Below, piece by piece: positions 36,711-44,967 of a stretch of DNA of 64,000 nucleotides. How positions within the stretch are numbered: position 1 is the first letter of the stretch; each line of letters begins with the position of its first letter. Source of the stretch: Acidobacteriota bacterium. Lineage in GTDB: Bacteria > Acidobacteriota > Thermoanaerobaculia > Multivoradales > JBCCEF01. Under the pieces are notes generated by a model. It worked only from the letters and a program-made list of their open reading frames with translations, was not told the DNA's origin and did not search any database. The position numbers and the translations under genes were made by a program. The stretch spans positions 1 to 64,000 of the forward strand of contig JBCCHV010000011.1 of NCBI GenBank assembly GCA_039028635.1, in the 5' to 3' direction.

Positions 36711-36723
36711 CCCGATCAGCACA

Positions 36724-36752
36724 TTGACTGAGCAGTTCGAAAGAACTAATAT
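36724..36752 (+). promoter_or_regulatory. Sigma70-like promoter with palindrome in spacer
   Basis: -35 TTGACT (36724-36729), 17-bp spacer, -10 TAATAT (36747-36752), in an AT-rich island unlike the surroundings. The spacer contains AGTTC-GAAA-GAACT (36734-36747), a perfect inverted repeat that could be a repressor site. It lies about 115 bp before the tyrosinase gene. Confidence 0.6.
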
Positions 36753-36866
36753 AAGAAAATAATACTAACGATTGGGAACGGAAAGGGCCATCCGTCGGCA
36801 CGCTGCCGCCGAATGTGTCGACGATGACGCATGGGCTCGAATCCACTCGCGAAACCCTGGAGCACC

Positions 36867-39209
36867 ATGCAAGTAGAAATCAAGATCAACTGTCCGGATC
36901 CGAAAACCGACTTGCACATCCCCTACGTCGCCTGGGGTCCTGCGATCTGCCACCTCCGCGTGCTCGAAGGTACCGGCGAAACGAAGCTCTTTCTCCGCAC
37001 CCGGAACCTGGGAGTCGGGCGGATCGTGTTCACCGATGCCCAGCGGGAGACTGTCTACCCGACGGCCACCTTGACCTGCAAAAACGACGAATGGACCACC
37101 TTCCACATCGCGGGTGAATTCGGTAACGCCAGCACTTGGGACCAAGACATCGAGCTCAACGTCTACGAGGACGAACCGAGCGAGGCCCCCCAGGCCGAGC
37201 CCATCGCAACCGAACCGCTGATGGTGCGGGTTCGCAAGGATGCCGAAACCCTGACCCCGGACGAGAGAAAACGTTTTGTCCGTGCGTTTGCCGTCCTGAA
37301 TCAAAAAGACAGGTATGAGTTCTACAAACAGTTCACGGACATGCACATCTCGAACACCGACGACGAGATTCACAAGTACGAGAACTTTCTACCTTGGCAT
37401 CGGCTGTATCTGTTGAATCTGGAGCGCGACCTCCAGGCCATCGATGCGAGCGTTTCCCTCCACTACTGGCGCTGGGACTTTCCCGCCCCCAGCCTCTTCT
37501 CGTCGAGTTTCGGCGGCCGCATGAACGTCGTCACCGGCGGCAGCGGATTCAGACCTTTCTTTTCCTCCGACAACCCCTGGCGCAACTGGAATCCCCCGGG
37601 ATCGGCTGCGCTCCTGCGGTCGGCCTACCAATGGCCGGTAACCCAAAATGGCGGCTACGATGTGCTGATCACCCGCAAAGCTCCGGAGGCCTACGCCATC
37701 GCCATGGGAAATGGCAAGTACCGGGGCCTATTCTTTGTGGAAGGTCGCGAACGCGGTGTGCACCCCGGACTGGTCTTCAGCAATCCCCACGGCGGCGGCC
37801 ACAGGAGCTTCCGGGGCCTGATCGCCGAAATCGCCACCGCCCCTCAGGACCCGGTGTTCTTCATGCTGCATTCGAATGTCGATCGCCTGTGGGCCGTGTG
37901 GCAAAACTACTGGAACCGCTTCACGCCCACCGAAGAGGAAAGCTACACTCCCCAGGGGAAGAGCCCCGATCGGGAAAAGGGCTTCGGCGCCTACTCCCAG
38001 GAAACCCAATGGCCCTGGAACGGTGACAACCGCGACCCCCGACCGCCCCAGGCTCCTTACGGGGAATATCCCACGCCCCGAAAAGGGTACGAGGTTCTTC
38101 CCAAGCCGACGGCCACCCCCGACCTCGAGGAGGTGATCGATTACAAGGGCAGGCTCGACCCACACCACGCCGTCGGGTTCGACTACGACAACGTTCCGTT
38201 CCATTTCACCCCACCGGAGTTTCCCTCCCCGAGGACCATGGCCGACGATCAAGAGATTCGAAAAATCCTGGACAAAGAGCTGGAGACTACGACTCGCCTC
38301 TCGGCCTTGGAATCGACTCGATTCGTCGAGCAGGTCGACGACCATGAGGCCTTGGCTGGAATCGTCTCCGACAAGCAGGAGCCAGCCGAGATCAGGATCA
38401 AGGTCATGCACCTCGTGGCTCCCTACATGGGGCATTCCCAGGCCTTCATCGAGAACCTGCTGGAGATTCTCGACGACACTTCTGAACCGGCCGAGGTCCG
38501 CCAGGCGGCCATGTCGCAGTTCCGACTGTTCAGTTTGGGTGGCCCCGCCTTCCGGGAGTTCCGGGAGACCGTTCTGCCGGGCCTGAGAAACTTGATCCGG
38601 GATGAGGACCCAGAGATCGCCCAGGAAGCGATCGATCTGCTGGCCTATCAGAAAGACGAGTTCCTGCAGCGGGAGCTGCGAGACGGCCTGGAGAACCCCG
38701 AACGGGCCTTGACGACGCCGTTCTCCGCCGTCCACTACCTCAGCCTCGATCCCCACGACCACCTCGACCTGTTGCGCGACATCGCCGGGAAATCCGGCGA
38801 AGAAGAGGTCCGGGGCCTAGCCATCCGGGCCCTGCGCTCCGATACCGATTCCAGGGATCTCCTGACGGAGCTGTTCCAGAACAAAGACCTGTCGTCGGAG
38901 CTCCGGGAGGCCAGCGCCCATGCGCTCGATTCTCAGAATCCGGACGAGTTCCTCGAGGAGTCGATCGCCGCCTTCAAGGACGACGACGAACAGGACCATC
39001 GCCTGTTGACGGTGCTGCTTTCGAAGCTCACTCTGTCGGAAGACTTGAGCAGGATCCGCCAGGATACCGACCTGATGAGAAAGCTCCAGGAGCGCGCCAG
39101 CCAGGCCAAGGCGCTGCGGGCCGAAGCGACCGAAGGAGACCGCCAGGAAGATGCCTTTGGTTCTCTGCTGGACGAATTGAACTCTCTGATCGATGACCTC
39201 GACCCTTAG
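36867..39209 (+). CDS. Tyrosinase-family type-3 copper protein fused to C-terminal HEAT-like repeats
   Basis: 780 aa; ATG at 36867 behind GGAG, and MQVEIKINCP starts the first strand. Residues 1-110 form a beta domain. The tyrosinase domain (about 120-345) has all six copper ligands: CuA His160, His169 and His178 (MH...IHKYENFLPWHR, with the usual 8-residue gap) and CuB His308, His312 (NPHGGGH) and His335 (FFMLHSNVDRLW). Such enzymes oxidise phenols to quinones. From about 460 to the end are alpha-helical HEAT-like repeats (AEIRIKVMHLVAPYMG, EVRQAAMSQFRLFSL, EVRGLAIRALRSD). No signal peptide is seen. A SCO1-type chaperone is encoded next, fitting copper delivery. Substrate unknown; hemocyanin-like or catechol oxidase roles are alternatives. 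Confidence 0.9.
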   Translation: MQVEIKINCPDPKTDLHIPYVAWGPAICHLRVLEGTGETKLFLRTRNLGVGRIVFTDAQRETVYPTATLTCKNDEWTTFHIAGEFGNASTWDQDIELNVYEDEPSEAPQAEPIATEPLMVRVRKDAETLTPDERKRFVRAFAVLNQKDRYEFYKQFTDMHISNTDDEIHKYENFLPWHRLYLLNLERDLQAIDASVSLHYWRWDFPAPSLFSSSFGGRMNVVTGGSGFRPFFSSDNPWRNWNPPGSAALLRSAYQWPVTQNGGYDVLITRKAPEAYAIAMGNGKYRGLFFVEGRERGVHPGLVFSNPHGGGHRSFRGLIAEIATAPQDPVFFMLHSNVDRLWAVWQNYWNRFTPTEEESYTPQGKSPDREKGFGAYSQETQWPWNGDNRDPRPPQAPYGEYPTPRKGYEVLPKPTATPDLEEVIDYKGRLDPHHAVGFDYDNVPFHFTPPEFPSPRTMADDQEIRKILDKELETTTRLSALESTRFVEQVDDHEALAGIVSDKQEPAEIRIKVMHLVAPYMGHSQAFIENLLEILDDTSEPAEVRQAAMSQFRLFSLGGPAFREFRETVLPGLRNLIRDEDPEIAQEAIDLLAYQKDEFLQRELRDGLENPERALTTPFSAVHYLSLDPHDHLDLLRDIAGKSGEEEVRGLAIRALRSDTDSRDLLTELFQNKDLSSELREASAHALDSQNPDEFLEESIAAFKDDDEQDHRLLTVLLSKLTLSEDLSRIRQDTDLMRKLQERASQAKALRAEATEGDRQEDAFGSLLDELNSLIDDLDP

Positions 39210-39315
39210 GCCTTCGGCGGTCTCGGGGCGCCGAGGCTGGGAGCCGGGCATCTTCAGGCGCCGGCGCCGGCACCGTCCCGGCGAGCAATCCAGTGCGCAA
39301 ATCAGGCGAGGGTCC

Positions 39316-40959
39316 ATGCGAGGGCAACGGCAGGTTCTCGCCGCGACACCCGCATTCGACCGGCACACCCCCGAGGACGAGATCGCCGAGTTCGTGGATC
39401 GAGTACGGGCGACGCCGGAACGAAAGCATGCGCTGGTGCCTCTCCTCCGGGAGGCGCACCCTCTCTACCAGGGCCGCGGCACCCAGGAGTGCATTCGGCT
39501 GCGGGGCTACCTCCTGGCCGCCTTCGAAGCGACCGGTCTACCCCGCGAGGCTCTGATCTTCGCCCTGGAGGATCTCTACAACACCCGCAGCCCCTACCTC
39601 ATCGCCGGAGCGGCCATGGCCATCCGGGGCCTCGAGACCCCGCACCCGGAGATCACTCCCTACCTCCTCGAGGCGGTGGTCAACATTCGGCAGAAGGACG
39701 ACGCGGTGTGCTTCGACTCCTACAAACCCGTCTGGCCGGTGCCCCAGGCCACCTCCGGCCTGCGAGAGGTCTTCAAGACTCTCCGCTGGATGGGCGCTTA
39801 CGCTGCGGCGGCACTTCCCAAGCTCGCAGAGTACGCCCAGGAATCGGCGGGCTTCCACCGAGAGGTCCGGAAGTTGATCGCCGAGGCGGTCGTGGTCATC
39901 GAGTCGGATCACCGGGAGGTGGACTTCTCCTGCTGCGACCCTTCGCCCAAGCTGGCGGGACGGACCACCCACCCTAGAAGGACCCGGGCCAGAAGAATCC
40001 CCCTGGAGGGCCTGGTCTTCGAAGACCAGGACGGCGTCGAGATCCGTGCCGAGGCCTTCTTCCGCGGCAAGCCGACGGTGGTCAGCTTCTTCTATACCCG
40101 CTGCACCTCGATCAACAAGTGCTCGCTGACGGTGGGCAATACCGGGATCTTGGCTAAGCGGATCGAGCAGATGGGGCTGGCGGGAAAGGTCAATGTGGCC
40201 CTCATCACCTACGACCCGGCCTATGACCTACCGGCGCGGATCCGCGTCTACGCCGAAAACCGACGCTGCGAGTTCTCCGACTCCTTCAAGGCCTTGCGGT
40301 CAACTCCCGACGCCTTCGAAAGGCTCAAAGATGACTTTGGCCTCGAGGTCGGCTACTCCGCCTCCATCGTCAACCAACATCGGGTCGAAACCTATGTGCT
40401 CGATCACCGAGGCCGAACCCGGCACACCCTTTCCCGGATCCAGTGGAGCGTGGACGAGATCACCGATCAGGTGGCCGCGCTGGCGCGAGCGGTCGACGGA
40501 AGCAGGGTCCGACGGATTGCCAAAGGGGCTCTAGAAAGCACCGGCGCTACCTTGTTCGCGCTCCTGATCGCCGCTTTCCCCAAATGCCCGCTTTGCTGGG
40601 CCGCCTACACGAGCGCCTTCGGGATCGCCGGCCTGACCCAGATCCCCTATACCCCCTGGCTGGTCCCGGTCTTCGCAGCCGGCCTCGGGATCAACCTGTG
40701 GGTCCTGCTGCGGTCGCGGGAGCGACGCCATGGCTTGCTCCCCTTCTGGCTCAGTCTCCTGGGGACCGTGACCTTGCTGATCGGCGGGTACTGGCTGCAG
40801 AGCAAGGCAGGATCGGTTGGCGGGATCCTGCTGATCCTCACGGGATCTCTGATGAACAGTCTGCCCCAGTCGTGGCACCGACGCCTGCAAGGATGGCGGA
40901 AGGGATTGCGCGGCCGGCTGCTGGCGAAGCGAAAGATGGGCGCCGAGGCCAGGGCCTAG
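39316..40959 (+). CDS. HEAT-like / SCO1-type copper chaperone / membrane fusion protein
   Basis: 547 aa from the ATG at 39316 (GAGG upstream); the frame extends to 39193 but overlaps the previous gene with a basic, low-complexity stretch. Residues 1-200 are HEAT-like helices (TPHPEITPYLLEAVVNI). The thioredoxin-fold SCO domain (about 230-395) has FFYTRCTSINKC, a Cys263-x5-Cys269 pair, longer than the usual CxxxC of SCO proteins, and His355 in the ligand place (VNQHRVETYVLD). The C-terminus has about four helices opening with FPKCPLCWAAYTSAFGIAGL, a Cys-x2-Cys membrane module like MerC-type transporters. Together this looks like a metallochaperone/importer dedicated to the upstream tyrosinase, 106 bp away. 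Confidence 0.82.
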   Translation: MRGQRQVLAATPAFDRHTPEDEIAEFVDRVRATPERKHALVPLLREAHPLYQGRGTQECIRLRGYLLAAFEATGLPREALIFALEDLYNTRSPYLIAGAAMAIRGLETPHPEITPYLLEAVVNIRQKDDAVCFDSYKPVWPVPQATSGLREVFKTLRWMGAYAAAALPKLAEYAQESAGFHREVRKLIAEAVVVIESDHREVDFSCCDPSPKLAGRTTHPRRTRARRIPLEGLVFEDQDGVEIRAEAFFRGKPTVVSFFYTRCTSINKCSLTVGNTGILAKRIEQMGLAGKVNVALITYDPAYDLPARIRVYAENRRCEFSDSFKALRSTPDAFERLKDDFGLEVGYSASIVNQHRVETYVLDHRGRTRHTLSRIQWSVDEITDQVAALARAVDGSRVRRIAKGALESTGATLFALLIAAFPKCPLCWAAYTSAFGIAGLTQIPYTPWLVPVFAAGLGINLWVLLRSRERRHGLLPFWLSLLGTVTLLIGGYWLQSKAGSVGGILLILTGSLMNSLPQSWHRRLQGWRKGLRGRLLAKRKMGAEARA

Positions 40960-41055
40960 GTCGACATTCTCACCGGGCTAGTTTCTGCAGGGCCGTAGCC
41001 TCTCGCCGAGAGTGAGGGGGTCGGGTAGATGCCCAAGTTGAGCGCTCCAGCCGGT

Positions 41056-41940
41056 CTATTGGTCCTCGCCATTGCGCGCACCCGGCCCGGTGACCTCTTC
41101 GACGTGGTGACCCGCCAAGGGGTCGGCATTCTCGACGGTCTTGAAGCGTGACGTCAGATCGAGGATCTCCGACTCGAAAATGCCACGTCCACGGTGGTTG
41201 CGGCCTTTCTCGAGACGGCACCCATCGGACTGAGAGATCCACGTTTCGGTTTCGGGGAAAGTCCTCCGTAACATCTCGGCAAGAACCCGAAAGAGATCTG
41301 TTGGGCCTCGATCTTCGGCGACATCCCGCCCTTCCTCGGCCAACCAGTTGGTCATGCACTCGTCGAGGAAAACTACCGCCGGGCGAAAGTCCGCAGGAAT
41401 CGAATGAGCAATGCGATCGGCTTGATCCGAACTCAGATCGCGAGAGAAAGCTGCCCAGAGATCGGGCTCCATCGCTGAGATCCACATCACTTCCTCGACG
41501 CCCTTGTGAGTTGAGAGACGAAGCTCCATCCGACTGTCGTCGGAAATCTCATCATGGGCCCGATCGAAGAAGTCTCCCAAGCTCTCACCCTCGGCGCCGA
41601 AACGAAGCTCGCCTCGCGCCGACCAGCCGGACCTGTCATCCACCAAGTCCTGCGTTTCACGCCCGGTGCTTCCATCGAGCGTCCAGGTAGCAACAGCCTG
41701 CCAGGCGTCGTTCGAATCACCGGCCAGAACCCTTCGAACCACGCCGTAGGGCGAATACTCAAGGACGTACAGACCACTTGCCCGAGAGACGCCATGACTG
41801 TCCTGCCACCACAATGATCCATGAGCTGCACCTGAGCCCCAGCCGTGATCGGCCCCAGCCAAGCACGCGGCACTCAGAAGACAAAGCGTCACGAAGGTCC
41901 CCCAGAAGAGAGTGGCTTCTTTTCGGTGCCTTCGCAGCAT
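41056..41940 (-). CDS. Exported protein of unknown family
   Basis: 294 aa; GAGGAGG before the ATG. The N-terminus has a signal peptide (LFWGTFVTLCLLSAACLAGA, about 11-30); the Cys in SAACLAG could be a lipid site. The mature part is acidic and tryptophan-rich (GWGSGAAHGSLWW, WQAVATWTLDGS) with a central helix-rich region (MELRLSTHKGVEEVMWISAMEPDLWAAF). No motif was recognised. It lies 54 bp after the stop of the Cys-rich protein gene on the same strand and may be co-transcribed with it. Confidence 0.7.
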   Translation of the reverse strand: MLRRHRKEATLFWGTFVTLCLLSAACLAGADHGWGSGAAHGSLWWQDSHGVSRASGLYVLEYSPYGVVRRVLAGDSNDAWQAVATWTLDGSTGRETQDLVDDRSGWSARGELRFGAEGESLGDFFDRAHDEISDDSRMELRLSTHKGVEEVMWISAMEPDLWAAFSRDLSSDQADRIAHSIPADFRPAVVFLDECMTNWLAEEGRDVAEDRGPTDLFRVLAEMLRRTFPETETWISQSDGCRLEKGRNHRGRGIFESEILDLTSRFKTVENADPLAGHHVEEVTGPGARNGEDQ

Positions 41941-41994
41941 CAGAACCTCCTCGATTCACTTGACCTGAGTCGCAGGCGCCCCGGGACAACTCGC

Positions 41995-44034
41995 CTAGCC
42001 ACAGTGATCGGATAGACAGATGGTATCGCAGGCTCTGTACTCATTCTCCACCAGCGGAGCAAACTTCCGCTTGCAGGTCGAGTGCGCCTTCTGGGCGTTA
42101 CAACACGACCTACACCGAGCGCACCTCGTGCCTGCCGGATCGCTCCCGACCTGGTGGGTGCAGGCCTGGACTGCGCTCCAAAACTGGGTGGGATTGTGGG
42201 CCTTCTTCAGCAACGCCTTGCAGGCACTGGCAACTCCAACCCCATCGTAGGGTACGTCGAACGAGAAACAGTCGGGCGGCTGCAACTCTTCCTGCCATGC
42301 GGAGAAACTCAAATCCGCTTCGGCCGCGGCAGAGGCTGACACCGACGAGCCGTCCCAAGAGAACGGCGACGGGGCGGTGGTCGAAATCGAGTAGGCAGGA
42401 TACGGCCCCATTTCGCCGCTGCAGGTGTCGTAGTTGACACAGGCCAGAAAACTCACCGACTGACCGTGCTCGAAATCGACGAAGCTCGGCTCGATGGACC
42501 CATATGGAATCTCCCAGCAGCAGCCGGTACAGTTGAAGCCGACGGCAGCCTGGCCATCGCGTAGCTGTGCCTCGACCCTCCCGAGCATCGCCCTTGGTCC
42601 GGAACGCACTTTCCATTTGAGGAAGCCTCGTGGTAGATCTTTCGGGAGTTTTCGGCCCAGGAGATCCGGCGCACCTTCAGCAACGATCTCCTCGACAGAG
42701 AGCCTTCGGGCGCTACCGCCAGAGATACCGAACGGCCCGTAGGCGTAGGTCCCGCCCTGCCAGTAGAACTGGGCCACGATTGAGGCATCACGATGATCGA
42801 GGTTGACGAGATCGAGCGTCACGTCATGAGACTTCAACGGTAGTAGTGGGTACTGGCCACTGGCGTGAGCCTCTTCTGCAGCGAAAAAGGTCAGCCATCG
42901 TCTTGTTCCAGACCCATCGCTCATCGTCGATCCAGCGACCAGCAGACCGGTGTTGTCACCGGATATACGAAGCCGGGATCCCGGAGCAGTGGCCACGTCG
43001 ACTTGAACAACTTTCTCACCAGCGACCGAGAGCCTGCGACGACCGATCTGTTCACCACTGGACGACAAAGTCTGCAACGTCACACCTAGTGGCGCGAGCC
43101 CAGAATTGAACAGGAGGACGGCCGTGCCACGATCTCGACCCTCTCTGTTCCGCAGGGCCGCTATCGGCAGCGATTCCCACACCGTCGCCTTCGCGTAGGC
43201 ACCGGAACCCGCCACCTGGTCAAGCGTGCGCCGACCGAGAAGATATGCGCTGCTCAATAGGTCGCCCGGATCGCCGTCGTGACTCAGTGTCAGCCAACCT
43301 GTTCCAGGCTCGAACTCAACGCTACGCAATTCTCCGGCCTGGAGCACGAGAGTCCGAACTTTAGACTTCCCTTTCAGGCCGCTTGAGAATCGAACGGAGG
43401 CCACAATCGCCTGCCCACCGCGATTGTAAAGCTTGACCATCGGCCGGGCACTGGAATCAGCGGATGGCGTCGTCCAAAAGTAGCTCTTCCGCGCTTGTTC
43501 AGAGGTAGTGGGCTCAACCAAGGGTAACTCCATGATCCGAAGACCCTGCTCGAGAACAAGCCACGCCTGGAGCGTGCTGGCGTCGCCGAGAAATGAGAGT
43601 CGAAGGGTCCCATTCTCGAAGCCGGGACTGACGCTCACCAAGTCATCCAGAGGAATATCAAGGTGGCGGTTCGGTTCGACTCGATAGCTGCCGAGGGGAA
43701 GAGTTCCGAGGTCGAGACGCAGAGCTGCGAGCTCAAAGGTCACCGGATCCGTGACGCTGTTCAGGACGATCAGCCGGGCATCGAGCGAGTTCTCGGTCGA
43801 GTAGAAGGGGGCGAAAACCTCAGTGGGCTTGGCTCGAAGCCGGCGCTCCGTCCGGTAGGCTTCTGCCCGTGCCCTGGCTGAAGACGCTCTATCAACTGGG
43901 TTCAGACGACTCGATTCGTTCGCTTCTTGTGCCGCAACACTCAGGCACGAGGTCCATCCCGAGAATCCCAGAGACAAGAGCAGAACTCCGTATAAAAGCG
44001 AACTCCGAATGCGCTCCCCAACGATGACGATCAT
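41995..44034 (-). CDS. Exported protein with Cys-rich C-terminus
   Basis: 679 aa from the ATG at 44034. Signal peptide about 1-36 (SSLLYGVLLLSLGFSGWTSCLSVAAQ). Residues 60-500 are beta-sandwich-like repeats, each starting with strand patterns like FAPFYSTENSLDARLIVLN and YFWTTPSADSSARPMVKLYN, GTAVLLFNSGLAPLGVTLQ, VTLDLVNLDHRDASIVAQF. The last ~170 residues hold about 18 cysteines (NCTGCCWE, RCARCRSCCN, ACDTICLSDHCG), implying a disulfide-bonded or metal-binding domain. Function unknown. The upstream AT-rich region holds promoter-like boxes. Confidence 0.72.
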   Translation of the reverse strand: MIVIVGERIRSSLLYGVLLLSLGFSGWTSCLSVAAQEANESSRLNPVDRASSARARAEAYRTERRLRAKPTEVFAPFYSTENSLDARLIVLNSVTDPVTFELAALRLDLGTLPLGSYRVEPNRHLDIPLDDLVSVSPGFENGTLRLSFLGDASTLQAWLVLEQGLRIMELPLVEPTTSEQARKSYFWTTPSADSSARPMVKLYNRGGQAIVASVRFSSGLKGKSKVRTLVLQAGELRSVEFEPGTGWLTLSHDGDPGDLLSSAYLLGRRTLDQVAGSGAYAKATVWESLPIAALRNREGRDRGTAVLLFNSGLAPLGVTLQTLSSSGEQIGRRRLSVAGEKVVQVDVATAPGSRLRISGDNTGLLVAGSTMSDGSGTRRWLTFFAAEEAHASGQYPLLPLKSHDVTLDLVNLDHRDASIVAQFYWQGGTYAYGPFGISGGSARRLSVEEIVAEGAPDLLGRKLPKDLPRGFLKWKVRSGPRAMLGRVEAQLRDGQAAVGFNCTGCCWEIPYGSIEPSFVDFEHGQSVSFLACVNYDTCSGEMGPYPAYSISTTAPSPFSWDGSSVSASAAAEADLSFSAWQEELQPPDCFSFDVPYDGVGVASACKALLKKAHNPTQFWSAVQACTHQVGSDPAGTRCARCRSCCNAQKAHSTCKRKFAPLVENEYRACDTICLSDHCG

Positions 44035-44257
44035 CCTTGGCCTCTTGAGTCCATCGAGTCTGCGCACTCGAGATCGGGCACTAGGAAGTAATACTCACAA
44101 CGTCGACCATTATTCAATAATGTCAATTAAACTTACTCAAGTCAATACTCCGAGACCCGATCGCGGTTCCCTGCCGGGAGGACTCTTGCGGCTAGGTCTG
44201 ATCCGGGAGTCCCAGGACTGAAACGAGGGTCAGCAGCGGAACAGCTGCCACCTCACC
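44035..44257 (-). promoter_or_regulatory. AT-rich upstream region of the Cys-rich protein gene
   Basis: On the minus strand TTGACT is followed after 17 bases by CATTAT (plus-strand about 44114-44142), a plausible -35/-10 pair. The palindrome TTATT-C-AATAA (44110-44120) overlaps it and may be an operator. The remainder, toward 44257, shows no gene. Confidence 0.45.
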
Positions 44258-44917
44258 TCAGGTGTGCCAAGAACCTATTTTCTGCAGATACCAGCGGCAG
44301 ACGCCGTCGACATCACAGTGCTGCTCGAGATGGAAGCTCGAACCGCTTTCGAACTCCTCCGGCAGGCTGGTGTCGAGCCGGAACCTACCGTCGCCATCGC
44401 CGCCGATGGACTGCAGGCGGTGACCGGCGGACCAGGCCTCTTTGGCGAGGAGGCTGGAATGGCAGGCGAACTCGACGACGCTGAGGGCCTCCGAGGCGGA
44501 CCTCGCCTGGGAGCGGAGGATGCGAAGCTCTACCCGACCGCTCCTCAACAAGGCGTCCCTGACAGGACAGTCCGTCGGCACCTGGACATAGAGCATGTCG
44601 ACCGCCTCGCCCGGCTTGCAGGTCCAGGCTCCCGCCTTTTGCCAGCAGGGGATCTCGCGTCCAGCCTCGACCCGAAGTGCCGGAGCCGCGACCCTTCGAC
44701 TGACCGTGGCCGCGGGCCGGTCCACCACACCCTCGGCATTGGGAACCCCGAAACCGCGCAGGAAACGCACCTCCTGGAGCGTCAGATCGAGGACCGCGAG
44801 AATCTCTTCCCGGTCGGCCGGAGAAAGCTCCACCGGAACGGTCTCGAGCCAGCGGGCCTCGGCGCTCAGGCTGAGAAATAGAAACAGAATGGTGAGTCGG
44901 AAAAGCTGTCGAATCAT
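44258..44917 (-). CDS. Small exported protein of unknown function
   Basis: 219 aa from the ATG at 44917. Signal peptide about 1-21 (MIRQLFRLTILFLFLSLSAEA). The mature chain has PVELSPADREEILAVLDLTLQEVRFL and a C-terminal HLEQHCDVDGVCRWYLQ; six cysteines suggest disulfides. Family not recognised. It lies 50 bp after the beta-helix gene on the same strand. Confidence 0.7.
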   Translation of the reverse strand: MIRQLFRLTILFLFLSLSAEARWLETVPVELSPADREEILAVLDLTLQEVRFLRGFGVPNAEGVVDRPAATVSRRVAAPALRVEAGREIPCWQKAGAWTCKPGEAVDMLYVQVPTDCPVRDALLRSGRVELRILRSQARSASEALSVVEFACHSSLLAKEAWSAGHRLQSIGGDGDGRFRLDTSLPEEFESGSSFHLEQHCDVDGVCRWYLQKIGSWHT

Positions 44918-44967
44918 GGCGAGTAGGTCTCCTGTTTCCGATGGTCGATTCAAGTCGGGCGATCGGT

